Shown: in pieces, positions 1 through 8,569 of the stretch | Layout of the letters: every line of letters begins with the position of its first letter | Position numbering within the stretch: the stretch's first letter is position 1 | NCBI GenBank assembly: GCA_035359995.1 | Contig: DAORZT010000014.1 | Span: 1 to 47,625 of the forward strand | DNA length: 47,625 nucleotides | Reading direction: 5' to 3' | DNA from: JAKPCT01 sp029553165 | GTDB lineage: Bacteria; Bacillota; UBA4882; UBA8346 | The notes under the pieces: model-generated | The model's input: the letters and a program-made list of their open reading frames with translations, nothing else | What the model was told of the DNA's origin: nothing | The model's database searches: none | Program-made: the position numbers and the translations under genes

Positions 1-21
1 GTACCGCGAATATAATTAAAT

Positions 22-36
22 AACTTTTAAAAAGTT
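22..36. promoter_or_regulatory. Perfect palindrome upstream of the ROK regulator (possible operator)
   Basis: A perfect 7-1-7 inverted repeat, AACTTTT-A-AAAAGTT, lies 68 bp upstream of the ROK gene. ROK repressors usually bind palindromes near their own or their target promoters, so this is a candidate autoregulatory site. The motif is AT-rich, short and near the window edge, so it could be chance. A one-base loop makes an RNA hairpin unlikely. Confidence 0.22.
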
Positions 37-103
37 TTTTAAAAACATTATTTTCCATCTGAATTTTGATGACACCATCGAACAATAACCTAATGAGGTT
101 TTT

Positions 104-1261
104 ATGAAGAAAGCGCTCAATCAGGAATTAATGCGGACCATCAATAAAAAACGAATCTTAGACTGTATTCGCAACAATGCGCCGATCTCTAAAAAAGCGA
201 TTGCCAATCAGTTAGAAACCAGTATTACGTCAGTATCAACCGTAATCAATGAATTGCTGGCTGAAAATATTATTAATAATTGTGGTTCATCCAAATCAAC
301 CGGCGGACGGCGTTCCGAATTATTCCAATTAAATCCGACTGCCTCCTACTTTATCGGGGTTGATATACAGGTAAACTGTTTGTTCTTTGTCTTACTAAAC
401 CTTCAAGGAGAAATTGTTACCAGCAAAAATGTTTGTTTTACTGACAATAAAGCTGATTCGGTCGTAGCGTTGATCAATCAAGAAATCAAAGCGTTAATTG
501 GCAAATCAGGACTGACACTTTCAAATGTTAACGGAATCGGAATCGGTGTCCCTGGAATTATTAATAATGAACAACGTCTGATTGAATTCGCGCCTAACCT
601 TGGCTGGAAAGATGTTGACCTCTGTCAGATGTTACAATTGGATATTCCAATAACCATTGAAAACGAAGCCAACGCTGCCGCATTGGGTGAAAAGATCTTT
701 GGAAGCGCCCGTTCTTCCGATAATATTATTTATATCTCAATTGGGACCGGAGTTGGGACCGGCTTAGTCTTTGGCAACCGTATTTTTGGCGGTATCAATT
801 ATCACGCCGGAGAGTTCGGACATATGACGATTGATCCGGATGGGCCGGCATGTGAATGTGGCAATAATGGCTGTTGGGAAGTTTATATCTCCAATCCAGC
901 GGTATTAAAACGGTTTCAAACAATTAGTAATGCCAAACTAAACAGTTATGACGAATTCATTGAATTATTTGAAAACAAAAACACTACTGCCGTAAGAGTA
1001 ATGGAAGAAGTCTCTGAATATATGAGTATCGGGATTGCTAATCTTGTAAATGGTTTAAATCCCGAGATGATAATTATTGGTGGTGCAATCAGCGCCGTTG
1101 GGGATTTAATCATCGCCAATCTGTTACCTAAAATCGAAAGACGCTGTCTTACCAAATCGTATACCGGACTTAAAGTGGAATTCTCGAAACTGAAGGAGCA
1201 GGCAACCGCTTTGGGAGTTGCCGGAATTGCCGTAAATCGATTTTTTGAACAGTATAACTGA
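104..1261 (+). CDS. xylR: ROK-family transcriptional repressor, probably the xylose repressor
   Basis: Predicted sugar-responsive repressor of the xylB-xylA genes that follow. Residues about 12-70 form a winged helix-turn-helix ending in GGRR. The rest is a ROK sugar-kinase-like fold: GVDI (85-88), GIGVPG (146-151), ENEANAAALGE (186-196), GTGVGTG (214-220), and the ROK zinc signature CxCGxxGCxE with C250, C252, C257 and E259 after H234 and H240. The N-terminal DNA-binding domain makes it a regulator (XylR/NagC type) and not a glucokinase. Length (385 aa) is normal for the group. A modest GAGG precedes the ATG by 5 nt. The xylose assignment rests only on the neighbouring xylulokinase and isomerase genes; the ROK fold does not reveal the ligand. 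Confidence 0.88.
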   Translation: MKKALNQELMRTINKKRILDCIRNNAPISKKAIANQLETSITSVSTVINELLAENIINNCGSSKSTGGRRSELFQLNPTASYFIGVDIQVNCLFFVLLNLQGEIVTSKNVCFTDNKADSVVALINQEIKALIGKSGLTLSNVNGIGIGVPGIINNEQRLIEFAPNLGWKDVDLCQMLQLDIPITIENEANAAALGEKIFGSARSSDNIIYISIGTGVGTGLVFGNRIFGGINYHAGEFGHMTIDPDGPACECGNNGCWEVYISNPAVLKRFQTISNAKLNSYDEFIELFENKNTTAVRVMEEVSEYMSIGIANLVNGLNPEMIIIGGAISAVGDLIIANLLPKIERRCLTKSYTGLKVEFSKLKEQATALGVAGIAVNRFFEQYN

Positions 1262-1340
1262 TTGTTCACTGAAAGTTTTGCAGTAACTACAGCTACAGAA
1301 GCTTCAGCATTCACATACTTCTCCCTTTTCAATATATTTT

Positions 1341-1383
1341 GCCTTATGTTCTTATGAAGCCGGGAACATAAGGCCCCCTTTTT
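1341..1383 (+). terminator. Strong hairpin between the ROK gene and xylB (terminator or attenuator)
   Basis: GCCTTATGTTC (1341-1351) pairs perfectly over 11 bp with GAACATAAGGC (1364-1374), around a 12-nt loop. CCCC and TTTTT follow. It looks like an intrinsic terminator for the ROK gene, but only 30 nt remain before xylB, with no room for a promoter. Either xylB is transcribed from a promoter upstream of the hairpin, with read-through, or the hairpin sets the ratio of repressor to enzyme mRNA. Confidence 0.6.
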
Positions 1384-1413
1384 ATTAATAATTTAGGAAA
1401 GGAAGATTCAATA

Positions 1414-2910
1414 ATGAGTTACTTAATAGGTTATGATGTTGGCAGTTCTTCAGTAAAAGCTACACTTCTGGAAGCCGAATCCGGCAGGGTTGTTGCTGCG
1501 GCAACTTCTCCAACTACCGAGATGGAAATCAACGCTCCCCGTCCAGGATGGGCCGAACAGGACCCTGCTTTATGGTGGGAACACGTCAAAAACGCAACAA
1601 TGATCCTCCATGCTACCGCCGGTTCAAGTATGAAAGAGGTTAAAGCGATCGGTATCTCCTACCAAATGCACGGTCTGGTGATGGTTGACCGCGATTATCA
1701 AGTATTACGGCCAGCAATCATCTGGTGTGACAGCCGGGCTGTTGCAATCGGCGAGCAAGCCTTTAACGCAATCGGTAAAACTGTCTGTCTGGAAAGATTG
1801 CTAAACTCACCTGGTAACTTTACCGCCTCAAAGCTAAGATGGGTTAAAGAAAACGAGCCCGATCTTTACCAAAAAATCTACAAAGTAATGCTTCCGGGTG
1901 AATATATCGGCATGATGATGACCGGAGAGATCGTAACCACATCTTCCGGCCTCTCTGAAGGAATCTGGTGGGACTTTAAAGCAGAGAACGTCGCTGATTT
2001 GCTGCTCAATTATTATGATATCTCCCCCGAGCTGCTCCCGGAAATTGCCTCGGTCTTTTCGGTTCAAGGAGAATTAACTGCCAAAGCAGCTGCCGAATTA
2101 AATTTAGCTCCCGGAATCAAAATCTCCTACCGGGCCGGTGATCAACCCAATAACGCTTTCTCATTAAATGTACTCCAACCCGGTGAGATCGCTGCTACTG
2201 CCGGGACCAGCGGTGTTGTTTACGGCGTTAATGATCAATCTAACTATGATCCATTATCCAGAGTAAATACCTTTGTCCATGTAAATCATAATAAAAACAA
2301 TCCGCGCTATGGTATTTTACTTTGCGTCAATGGGACTGCTATTTTAAACCGTTGGTTACGTACCAACCTGTTAAACAATGAACTCTCCTACCAGGAGATG
2401 AATGATTTAGCTGCCTCTGTTCCGGTCGGAGCCGAAGGTTTATCAATTTTACCATATGGTAACGGAGCCGAACGGACTTTAGAAAACAGAGATGTTGGTG
2501 CTTTAGTCCATGGTTTGCAGTTTAATATTCACAACCGGGCCCATATTCTCCGTGCTGCCCAGGAAGGAATCGTTTTTGCATTAAACTATGGTATTCAAGT
2601 TATGCAGACAATGGGAATCAACGTCTCCGCGGTTAAGGCCGGTTATGCAAACATGTTTTTAAGTCCGTTATTTGCTGAAGCTTTCGCTACCATAACCGGA
2701 GCCCAGGTCGAACTTTACAATACTGATGGTTCTCAAGGCGCAGCCCGTGGTGCCGGTATCGGAGCCGGAATCTATCAAAACCAGACCGATGCCTTTGTCG
2801 GGTTAAAAACCATCAAAGTTATTGAGCCCAATCAAAAAGAAGCAGCACTTTATCAGGAATCATACCAAAGATGGTTGGAAGTTCTTAACAGTAAAATCAC
2901 CACTAAATAA
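1414..2910 (+). CDS. xylB: Xylulokinase (FGGY carbohydrate kinase)
   Basis: Phosphorylates D-xylulose to D-xylulose 5-phosphate with ATP, feeding the pentose phosphate pathway. The N-terminal phosphate-binding strand is YDVGSSSVK (7-15). The xylulokinase-type substrate loop YQMHG lies at 83-87, and IIWCDSRA at 102-109. The predicted catalytic Asp is D243 in AGDQPNNAF, equivalent to the Asp of E. coli XylB. The AGTSGVVYG segment near 263-271 and the glycine-rich C-terminal GSQGAARGAGIGAG match the ATP-binding half. Length (498 aa) is typical. The start has a good AGGAAAGGA site. It lies between the ROK repressor and the isomerase, as expected for xylose use. Confidence 0.95.
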   Translation: MSYLIGYDVGSSSVKATLLEAESGRVVAAATSPTTEMEINAPRPGWAEQDPALWWEHVKNATMILHATAGSSMKEVKAIGISYQMHGLVMVDRDYQVLRPAIIWCDSRAVAIGEQAFNAIGKTVCLERLLNSPGNFTASKLRWVKENEPDLYQKIYKVMLPGEYIGMMMTGEIVTTSSGLSEGIWWDFKAENVADLLLNYYDISPELLPEIASVFSVQGELTAKAAAELNLAPGIKISYRAGDQPNNAFSLNVLQPGEIAATAGTSGVVYGVNDQSNYDPLSRVNTFVHVNHNKNNPRYGILLCVNGTAILNRWLRTNLLNNELSYQEMNDLAASVPVGAEGLSILPYGNGAERTLENRDVGALVHGLQFNIHNRAHILRAAQEGIVFALNYGIQVMQTMGINVSAVKAGYANMFLSPLFAEAFATITGAQVELYNTDGSQGAARGAGIGAGIYQNQTDAFVGLKTIKVIEPNQKEAALYQESYQRWLEVLNSKITTK

Positions 2911-2973
2911 GTTAAGATGAATCAATTTTGCATTTAGCAATGAAACAATAAATTTTTAAGGAGGAACTAAATT

Positions 2974-4107
2974 ATGAAACAATCACTTCATGCAATCTGC
3001 CGGTGGACATTCGGCCCAGGTAAAGGCGGCTTCGTACCTGCTGATATGAGGCCTGAATGGAGCTGGGACAAGTTAACCACTTCCGGAGTAGTTAAACTGA
3101 TTAAAGAGAAGATTCAACCACGTTTGCCAGAAAACGTTCTTTTAGGTTATGAACTTCATTATGATTCAGAAATTAACGAAGCAAATGTCGCCGAAACTGC
3201 TGATGCATTACTTGATGCCGGTATGTATCTGGCAATGATCACTCCTGGTGCACATAGTCACTTTGGTTATGGCGGTGTCTGCTCCTTAGATCCAAATGAA
3301 CGGAAACAAGCTGAAGATTTAGCAACTCGGACTGTAGATTTAGCATATGGGCCTTTAAAGAAAACCTGGCACCCTGATGCCGATAAGGTTCCTTCATTTG
3401 TTCTTTGGAACGGTTCTTACGGTTATGATCTAGCTTCCGTAGGAATCAAACAGATGTACCAAAATCTCAAAGAAAGCATCGCCAAACTCTGTAAATACGA
3501 AGAATCCAAAGGTGGAGCCCTCTACTTTGGTTTTGAGCCAAAACCAAATGAAGGACATCCGGCAATGATCATCCCAACCGTTGCTTCGGCATTGCTCTTC
3601 TGGAGAAGAATTGAAGAAGAGTACGGCGTTACCCGTAAGAAGAAGGGTGTTAATAAAGAGTTCGGTCATTCCGAAATGATCGGTTTGGACCACATCTATG
3701 ACACCGTGGAAGAACTGGACAATGATGCGATGGTTCATATGCATCTTAACAGCCAAGGATACAACGATGGTATTATCCTCGGTGGACCTGGTAAATACGA
3801 TATCGACCACGGTTGCCGCATTAACGGTATGAATATTGCCATCGCCGGTCTCTTAGAAGAAGCCGGTTTCAACCGTTGGAAAGGTCATGATATCCAACCA
3901 AGAGCTTATGATAATGCTGAGCAAGCTATCGATCGCATTATTCGCAGTGTCTTAAGCTGGGAAGCCTGTGCTAAAGCTGCACAACAATTAAATACCAAAG
4001 AATTAATGCAATACCTGGCCAATCGTGAAACCGCCAAAGCTGAAGACATGATGCGCGCCGCAGTAGTCAACGCTCAAAAATCCTTTGATGAGATGTATAA
4101 AGGATAA
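2974..4107 (+). CDS. xylA: Xylose isomerase-like TIM-barrel enzyme (probable xylose isomerase)
   Basis: Predicted to interconvert D-xylose and D-xylulose, supplying xylB immediately upstream. The metal-binding features of the AP-endonuclease/xylose isomerase TIM-barrel superfamily are visible: EPKPNEGHP at 188-196, GHSEMIGLDH at 231-240, HMHLNSQGYND at 255-265, KYDIDHG at 274-280 and GHDIQPRAYD at 304-313. Histidines and acidic residues in these segments would bind two divalent cations. It is 377 aa, shorter than class II xylose isomerases (about 440 aa), and it lacks their usual GGREGYE-type signature; the corresponding place reads LWNGSYGYDLA (144-154). It is therefore a divergent branch, and another aldose-ketose isomerase activity is possible. 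The start follows a strong AAGGAGG. A terminator follows the stop. Confidence 0.78.
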   Translation: MKQSLHAICRWTFGPGKGGFVPADMRPEWSWDKLTTSGVVKLIKEKIQPRLPENVLLGYELHYDSEINEANVAETADALLDAGMYLAMITPGAHSHFGYGGVCSLDPNERKQAEDLATRTVDLAYGPLKKTWHPDADKVPSFVLWNGSYGYDLASVGIKQMYQNLKESIAKLCKYEESKGGALYFGFEPKPNEGHPAMIIPTVASALLFWRRIEEEYGVTRKKKGVNKEFGHSEMIGLDHIYDTVEELDNDAMVHMHLNSQGYNDGIILGGPGKYDIDHGCRINGMNIAIAGLLEEAGFNRWKGHDIQPRAYDNAEQAIDRIIRSVLSWEACAKAAQQLNTKELMQYLANRETAKAEDMMRAAVVNAQKSFDEMYKG

Positions 4108-4133
4108 TCCTCGTCTCTGAATTAACTTTGCCT

Positions 4134-4190
4134 AAAAGGGCTGTTGCAAAACTACTTTATCAAAGTAGCAGCAACGCCCTTTTCTTTTTT
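4134..4190 (+). terminator. Intrinsic terminator after xylA
   Basis: AAAAGGGC with TGTTGC pairs with GCAAC-GCCCTTTT across a bulged hairpin, and CTACTTT/AAAGTAG forms the inner stem. CTTTTTT follows. It ends the xylose transcription unit. Confidence 0.85.
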
Positions 4191-4466
4191 ATATAAACAT
4201 CCAAATATTAATTATTTTTATAACTTACTTTTGCCACATCCTGGGGGGTGCGAATCTAATATATTTTAGCTAGAATCAAGGAATGGTAAACCCTGTAATT
4301 GGACTCTGAAAAGTGCGTATATTATTATAAAATATACAGCCACCTTCCAGGGCCAAGATGACTAATCAAAAAACCTTGTATCTTAATCCCTTATTTTTGG
4401 TATATTTCCAACTACTTTAATAATAATACATCTAATAATAGTGTTATTTGTGAGGTTAAATAAGCA
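4191..4466 (+). promoter_or_regulatory. Non-coding leader upstream of menG with a possible promoter and inverted repeat
   Basis: No gene is seen here. A candidate promoter is TTGGAC (4299-4304), an 18-bp spacer and TATTAT (4323-4328), leaving a leader of about 130 nt before menG. GTATATT (4317-4323) and AATATAC (4331-4337) form an inverted repeat overlapping the -10, which could be an operator or simply AT-rich chance. I looked for a riboswitch or T-box pattern and recognised none. Confidence 0.3.
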
Positions 4467-5195
4467 GTGATTAACGAATATCCAAGCCACCAAGAAGTTT
4501 CCAAAGAACAATTGGTCCAAACTATTTTTGACTCGATCGCCAATCAATATGATATCATCAATAACTTGATGAGTTTTGGTTTGCATCATGCATGGCGGAA
4601 GTTTTTAATCAATCAAACCGAATTAAAGCAGGGTCAATTGGTCCTTGATGTCTGTTGCGGAACTGGTTCAGTTACCTTTGATTTGGCAGCTAAGGTAGGG
4701 AATAATGGCCAGGTTATTGCGGTCGACTTATCCTCAAAAATGTTATCGATCGCCGAATCAAAACTGGCACAAAAAAAGTTAAGCAATATCCAGTTTATCA
4801 AAGCAAATGCCTTGTATCTTCCTTTTCCCGAAAATACTTTTGATTGCTTAACAATCGCCTACGGTTTGCGGAATGTAGCCAATATTCAGCTCGCTCTATC
4901 CGAATTACACCGGGTTATTAAACCGGGAGGTAAAATTGTTTCCCTGGAGATGACTACACCGATAATTCCTGTTATTAAAGAGGTTTACAACTACTATTTG
5001 AAGTCCTGGGTTCCCTGGATTGGAAGTAAAATAGCCCGCAATCGCTGGGCCTATCAATACTTAAACGAATCGATCCGAAATTTTCCCTCTTCCGAAACGA
5101 TCTTACATTTTTTTGACCAAACAGGTTTTATTAATACCAAATGTTTTAAACTATGTTTTGGTATTGTTGCAGTACATTCAGGGATTAAACCATAA
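4467..5195 (+). CDS. menG: Demethylmenaquinone methyltransferase (UbiE/MenG/COQ5 family)
   Basis: Transfers a methyl group from SAM to demethylmenaquinone in the last step of menaquinone synthesis, at the inner face of the cytoplasmic membrane. Family signatures: FDSIANQYDIINNLMSFG (21-38), the SAM-binding motif I DVCCGTG (61-67), an acidic residue at the end of strand 2 (VIAVDLS, D87) and the diagnostic YGLRN (132-136). Length (242 aa) is standard. Translation starts at GTG with GAGG 11 nt upstream; no better start is seen. No other menaquinone genes lie nearby, so it is a stand-alone unit. It implies a quinone-using respiratory or redox chain. Confidence 0.93.
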   Translation: MINEYPSHQEVSKEQLVQTIFDSIANQYDIINNLMSFGLHHAWRKFLINQTELKQGQLVLDVCCGTGSVTFDLAAKVGNNGQVIAVDLSSKMLSIAESKLAQKKLSNIQFIKANALYLPFPENTFDCLTIAYGLRNVANIQLALSELHRVIKPGGKIVSLEMTTPIIPVIKEVYNYYLKSWVPWIGSKIARNRWAYQYLNESIRNFPSSETILHFFDQTGFINTKCFKLCFGIVAVHSGIKP

Positions 5196-5208
5196 TGCTA
5201 AAAGTATA

Positions 5209-5248
5209 GGAAACTGTATAACTAATTTTTAATAGTTATACAGTTCCC
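5209..5248. terminator. Long hairpin between convergent menG and the DUF378 gene
   Basis: GGAAACTGTATAACTA (5209-5224) pairs with TAGTTATACAGTTCCC (5233-5248), 16 bp with one G.U pair, around an 8-nt AT loop. It sits between two converging genes and probably serves both. A run of T does not follow closely on either strand, so it may block by stem strength or protect mRNA ends. Confidence 0.6.
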
Positions 5249-5265
5249 AAAGGTCGAAATAGATT

Positions 5266-5469
5266 TCATGCTTTTTCGGTGTTCTCACGTTCTCTAAACA
5301 AAAAGCTGATTGCATACAAGCCTGCTATACCTACTAGTGAGTACACAATTCGGCTTAATAATGCAGTTTGACCACCAAATAAATTTGCCACCAGGTCAAA
5401 ACGGAATAAGCCTACTAACAGCCAGTTTAACGCTCCAATAATCACTAATACTAACGCAAGTCGGTCCAT
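5266..5469 (-). CDS. DUF378 family small membrane protein (YuzA-like)
   Basis: Small two-span membrane protein of unknown role. The motif VIIGALNWLLVGLFRFDLVANLFGG... is the DUF378 hallmark (NW-x2-VGLF-x-FDLV), and a second hydrophobic segment (IVYSLVGIAGLYAISFLF) follows. I chose the internal ATG at 5469 over an ATG 18 nt further upstream. GGAG lies 7 nt before it, family members begin just before this helix, and the outer ATG has only a distant GGGAG. The product is 67 aa. It stands alone, convergent with menG. Confidence 0.85.
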   Translation of the reverse strand: MDRLALVLVIIGALNWLLVGLFRFDLVANLFGGQTALLSRIVYSLVGIAGLYAISFLFRERENTEKA

Positions 5470-5716
5470 TTCCTCACTCCATTCCATTTAATTTTTGTTG
5501 CTCCCAAAACAACTTTTCTATTTCTAGATTCCCCATTTTCAATAAAATATTTCATTATTTTTTCTTTACAAAATTAAGTTTATATTGTAACCTATCCAAA
5601 TAATGTTTAAAATAAATATGTCAATTGAATCCTTAAGAATAACCCGGTAAATTGGGTGGTTCCGTAAGTTGAAAATTATAATTTTGACCTTCAATTAAAT
5701 TATTAAGAGGTGCATC

Positions 5717-6745
5717 ATGTTTCCAGCAGAACTTGGTTTTAAAATGCCTCCGGAGTGGTATCAACACCAAAGAACAATTATGGAATGGCCGGTAAAAGAA
5801 GCAATTTGGCCGGAACCTTTTCATGAAATTTTACCGGCATATGCCAATATTGTGAATACTATCGCCCAATTTGAGCCAGTTACTCTGATTGTCAATCCAC
5901 ATTTACAAGCAGAGGCTGCATCATACTGTAAAGCAAAAAATATTGAAATCTTACCCTTTGAACATAATGATTCCTGGGCCCGCGATAACGGCCCAACAAT
6001 TGTCAGCAACCAAAATGACGAAATTGCGGGTATTAACTGGACCTTCAATGGTTGGGGAAATAAATATGCTGCTGATAAAGATAATCAAGTCGCCCCTTTT
6101 GTTTTAGAGCGGTTGAAGATCCCTACATTTAACATTCCGATCGTGATGGAGGGCGGCTCCTTTCATACTGATGGGGAAGGCACATTGTTAACCACTGAAG
6201 AATGCCTGTTAAATAGCAATCGTAATCCTAACTTTACCAAAACGGAAATTGAGACTTATTTAAAGAAGTGTCTTAATGTTAGTAAAATCATCTGGTTAAA
6301 ACATGGCTGGGTTGGAGACGATACAGACGGTCATATTGATAACGTCGCCTGTTTTGCATGGCCTGGTGTTGTTATAAAGCAAGTCTGCTTGGATCCGAAT
6401 GATCCCAATTATCAAATCTCACAAGAAAACTTGGAGATCCTTCAGAACGCTACCGACGCCCAAGGACGCAAATTGGAAATTATCGAGATTGAGCAACCTC
6501 CGGCAACTTATTATGAGGATTTTCGCCTCACTTTAAGCTACTTAAACTTCTATTTTGTTAATGGTGGAATCATCGTACCGGTTTTCGGCAACGCTGACAC
6601 TGATTCAAAGGCAGTCGCGACTTTGAGAAGAGTCTTTCCCGAACGGAAGGTTGTTCCGATTGAAGGATTAACTATTGCCCGCGGTGGTGGCAATATCCAC
6701 TGTCTCACTCAACAAATACCGGCTGGACAACCGGCTAAACTATGA
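5717..6745 (+). CDS. aguA: Agmatine deiminase
   Basis: Hydrolyses agmatine to N-carbamoylputrescine and ammonia, the first step of the agmatine route to putrescine. It belongs to the peptidylarginine-deiminase-like (penta-barrel) family. Visible catalytic elements are WARDNGP with D90, MEGGSFH with E144/G145 region, DTDGHID with H206, and the nucleophile C329 in GGGNIHCLTQQIP. Length (342 aa) is slightly short of the usual 350-370 aa. AGAGG lies 7 nt before the ATG. The next enzyme, aguB, follows after 16 nt, so the two are almost certainly one operon. Confidence 0.95.
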   Translation: MFPAELGFKMPPEWYQHQRTIMEWPVKEAIWPEPFHEILPAYANIVNTIAQFEPVTLIVNPHLQAEAASYCKAKNIEILPFEHNDSWARDNGPTIVSNQNDEIAGINWTFNGWGNKYAADKDNQVAPFVLERLKIPTFNIPIVMEGGSFHTDGEGTLLTTEECLLNSNRNPNFTKTEIETYLKKCLNVSKIIWLKHGWVGDDTDGHIDNVACFAWPGVVIKQVCLDPNDPNYQISQENLEILQNATDAQGRKLEIIEIEQPPATYYEDFRLTLSYLNFYFVNGGIIVPVFGNADTDSKAVATLRRVFPERKVVPIEGLTIARGGGNIHCLTQQIPAGQPAKL

Positions 6746-6761
6746 ATAAAGGACTGATCCA

Positions 6762-7619
6762 ATGCGTAATATTGTTGTTGCCGCAACTCAAATGAGTTGT
6801 ACCTGGAATATTGATCAAAACATCGCTAAAGCAGAAAAACTGGTGACCGAAGCTGCCAATACCGGTGCCAATATTGTCTTGCTTCAAGAATTATTCGAAA
6901 CACCTTATTTTTGTCAGGAAATGAATGACGAGTACAATAAGTACGCAACCGAACCAGAGACTAATAAAGCGATCCAGCATTTTCAAAAGATTGCCAAATC
7001 GTTAAACGTTGTTCTCCCAATCAGCTTCTTTGAGAAAACACCGGCCGGTAACTTTAACTCGGTGGCAGTTATCGATGCTGATGGTATAATTTTAGGCATC
7101 TACCGTAAAACCCATATTCCATCCGGTTCCGGCTATGAAGAAACCTATTATTTTAAACCTGGTGACAGTGGTTTTAAAGTTTGGAAGACAAAATATGCTA
7201 CGATTGGAGTTGGCATCTGTTGGGATCAGTGGTTCAGTGAAGCTGCCCGCTGTATGTCTTTATTAGGCGCCGAGCTAATCCTTTATCCAACCGCGATTGG
7301 TTCTGAACCGGAACATCCGGAGATCGATTCCAAAAATCATTGGCAGTTGGTAATGCAAGGACATGCTGCCGCTAATATCACTCCCGTAATCGCCTCTAAT
7401 CGCGTTGGAATCGAGCAGTTTGGCAATTCCAAGATTAATTTTTATGGTTCTTCGTTGATTACTAATGAGATCGGTGAAAAGATTGCCGAAGCCGACCGTA
7501 CTTCAGAAAAGGTTATTCTCGCAGAATTAGATCTGGAGCGAATTGCCAAATACCGTGACTTCTGGGGAATCCATAAAGGCAGAAGACCGGAGATGTATCA
7601 TAAGATTATTGAGCAGTAG
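6762..7619 (+). CDS. aguB: N-carbamoylputrescine amidase
   Basis: Nitrilase/C-N hydrolase that cleaves N-carbamoylputrescine to putrescine, CO2 and ammonia. The Glu-Lys-Cys triad is visible as E43 (LLQELFETPYF), K116 (YRKTHIPSG) and C153 (GVGICWDQWF). ELFETPYF and SGSGYEETYYF are the forms usual for the AguB branch. Length (285 aa) fits. It lies 16 nt behind aguA, and the pair converts agmatine to putrescine, the substrate of the facing spermidine synthase. An intrinsic terminator follows. Confidence 0.95.
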   Translation: MRNIVVAATQMSCTWNIDQNIAKAEKLVTEAANTGANIVLLQELFETPYFCQEMNDEYNKYATEPETNKAIQHFQKIAKSLNVVLPISFFEKTPAGNFNSVAVIDADGIILGIYRKTHIPSGSGYEETYYFKPGDSGFKVWKTKYATIGVGICWDQWFSEAARCMSLLGAELILYPTAIGSEPEHPEIDSKNHWQLVMQGHAAANITPVIASNRVGIEQFGNSKINFYGSSLITNEIGEKIAEADRTSEKVILAELDLERIAKYRDFWGIHKGRRPEMYHKIIEQ

Positions 7620-7626
7620 ATAAAGC

Positions 7627-7665
7627 AAAGCTGTTGGCAAAATAAATTTTGCAAACAGCTTTTTT
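7627..7665 (+). terminator. Intrinsic terminator after aguB
   Basis: AAAGCTGTT pairs with AACAGCTTT, with an inner GCAAAAT/ATTTTGC stem, and six T follow. It separates aguAB from the convergent speE, whose stop codon is 17 nt further on. Confidence 0.85.
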
Positions 7666-7681
7666 ACTTCAGAAATAAAAC

Positions 7682-8509
7682 TTATTTTACAAGCTTCTTC
7701 ACAAACTCCGGCACTTTGAAACAACCATAATGTAAATCAGTATTATAATACTTGGTCTCCAGCGTCCGGATCTTATCCGGATTGACCTGTAACGGATCAT
7801 GCTTCTTGCTGGCAATGGTAAAACTCCATAAGCCGGATGGATAAGTTGGAATACTGGCCATATAAATGTACTTCATCGGAAAAACACCGGCAAGATTTTT
7901 ATGGATCATCTGAATAACATCTTGATTAACAAAGGGTGATTCGCTTTGGGCTACCATAACCCCTTCAGGAGTTAAGGCTTCAAACACATCTTGATAAAAC
8001 TCCCGGCTGAATAAGCCAACTGCCGGACCAATCGGTTCGGTTGAATCAATTAAGATCACGTCATATTTACCTTTATTCTGCCTTACATGTTCAACCCCGT
8101 CACCAATCGCCAGGGTAACCCGCGGATCGGTAAGCGCGCCGGCGATTGTCGGCAAATATTGTTGCGAAACCTCAACCACCCGTCCGTCAATCTCTGCTAA
8201 AACAGCTTCTTTAACAGTTGGGTGTTTGATGATCTCTCTGATGGCGCCCCCATCACCGCCACCAACTACTAAGACCCGTTCCGGGTTTGGATGGGTATTC
8301 ATTGCAACATGAGTGATCATTTCATGGTAAACAAACTCATCAATCTCAGTGGTCATAACCATTCCGTCCAAAACTAACATTTTACCGTATTGAAGGGTAT
8401 CGACAACTGCTAAGTGTTGATATTCGGTCTGTTCATTATGTAATGTCCGGGTAATCTTACATGACAACCTTAAGTTAGGGGTTTGATCTTCAGTAAACCA
8501 TAATTCCAT
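7682..8509 (-). CDS. speE: Spermidine synthase (polyamine aminopropyltransferase)
   Basis: Transfers an aminopropyl group from decarboxylated SAM to putrescine, giving spermidine. An N-terminal beta domain (GKMLVLDGMVMTTEIDEF, 42-59) precedes a Rossmann-like domain with GGGDGG (83-88), EIDGRV (106-111), and the active-site segment D155-STEPIGP. YHEMITH (61-67) is also diagnostic. Length (275 aa) is normal. AAAGGAG lies 12-13 nt before the ATG. It faces aguAB, so the window covers agmatine to spermidine. Arginine decarboxylase and SAM decarboxylase are not in the window and must be elsewhere. Confidence 0.95.
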   Translation of the reverse strand: MELWFTEDQTPNLRLSCKITRTLHNEQTEYQHLAVVDTLQYGKMLVLDGMVMTTEIDEFVYHEMITHVAMNTHPNPERVLVVGGGDGGAIREIIKHPTVKEAVLAEIDGRVVEVSQQYLPTIAGALTDPRVTLAIGDGVEHVRQNKGKYDVILIDSTEPIGPAVGLFSREFYQDVFEALTPEGVMVAQSESPFVNQDVIQMIHKNLAGVFPMKYIYMASIPTYPSGLWSFTIASKKHDPLQVNPDKIRTLETKYYNTDLHYGCFKVPEFVKKLVK

Positions 8510-8569
8510 CGTGAATCGCTTCTCCTTTATTTAATTTCTTTTTTCAATTAAGGTAAAAGATATTACTCT

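Noticed and set aside
1298..1305. Palindrome GAAGCTTC upstream of xylB as an operator
   Set aside because: An 8-bp palindrome is expected by chance and has no flanking symmetry.
946..1332. 128-codon minus-strand frame over the end of the ROK gene
   Set aside because: It is mostly antisense to a clear ROK coding sequence and shows no family motif.
4191..4460. Possible riboswitch or T-box upstream of menG
   Set aside because: No conserved core of a class I know could be matched, and no terminator hairpin precedes the gene.
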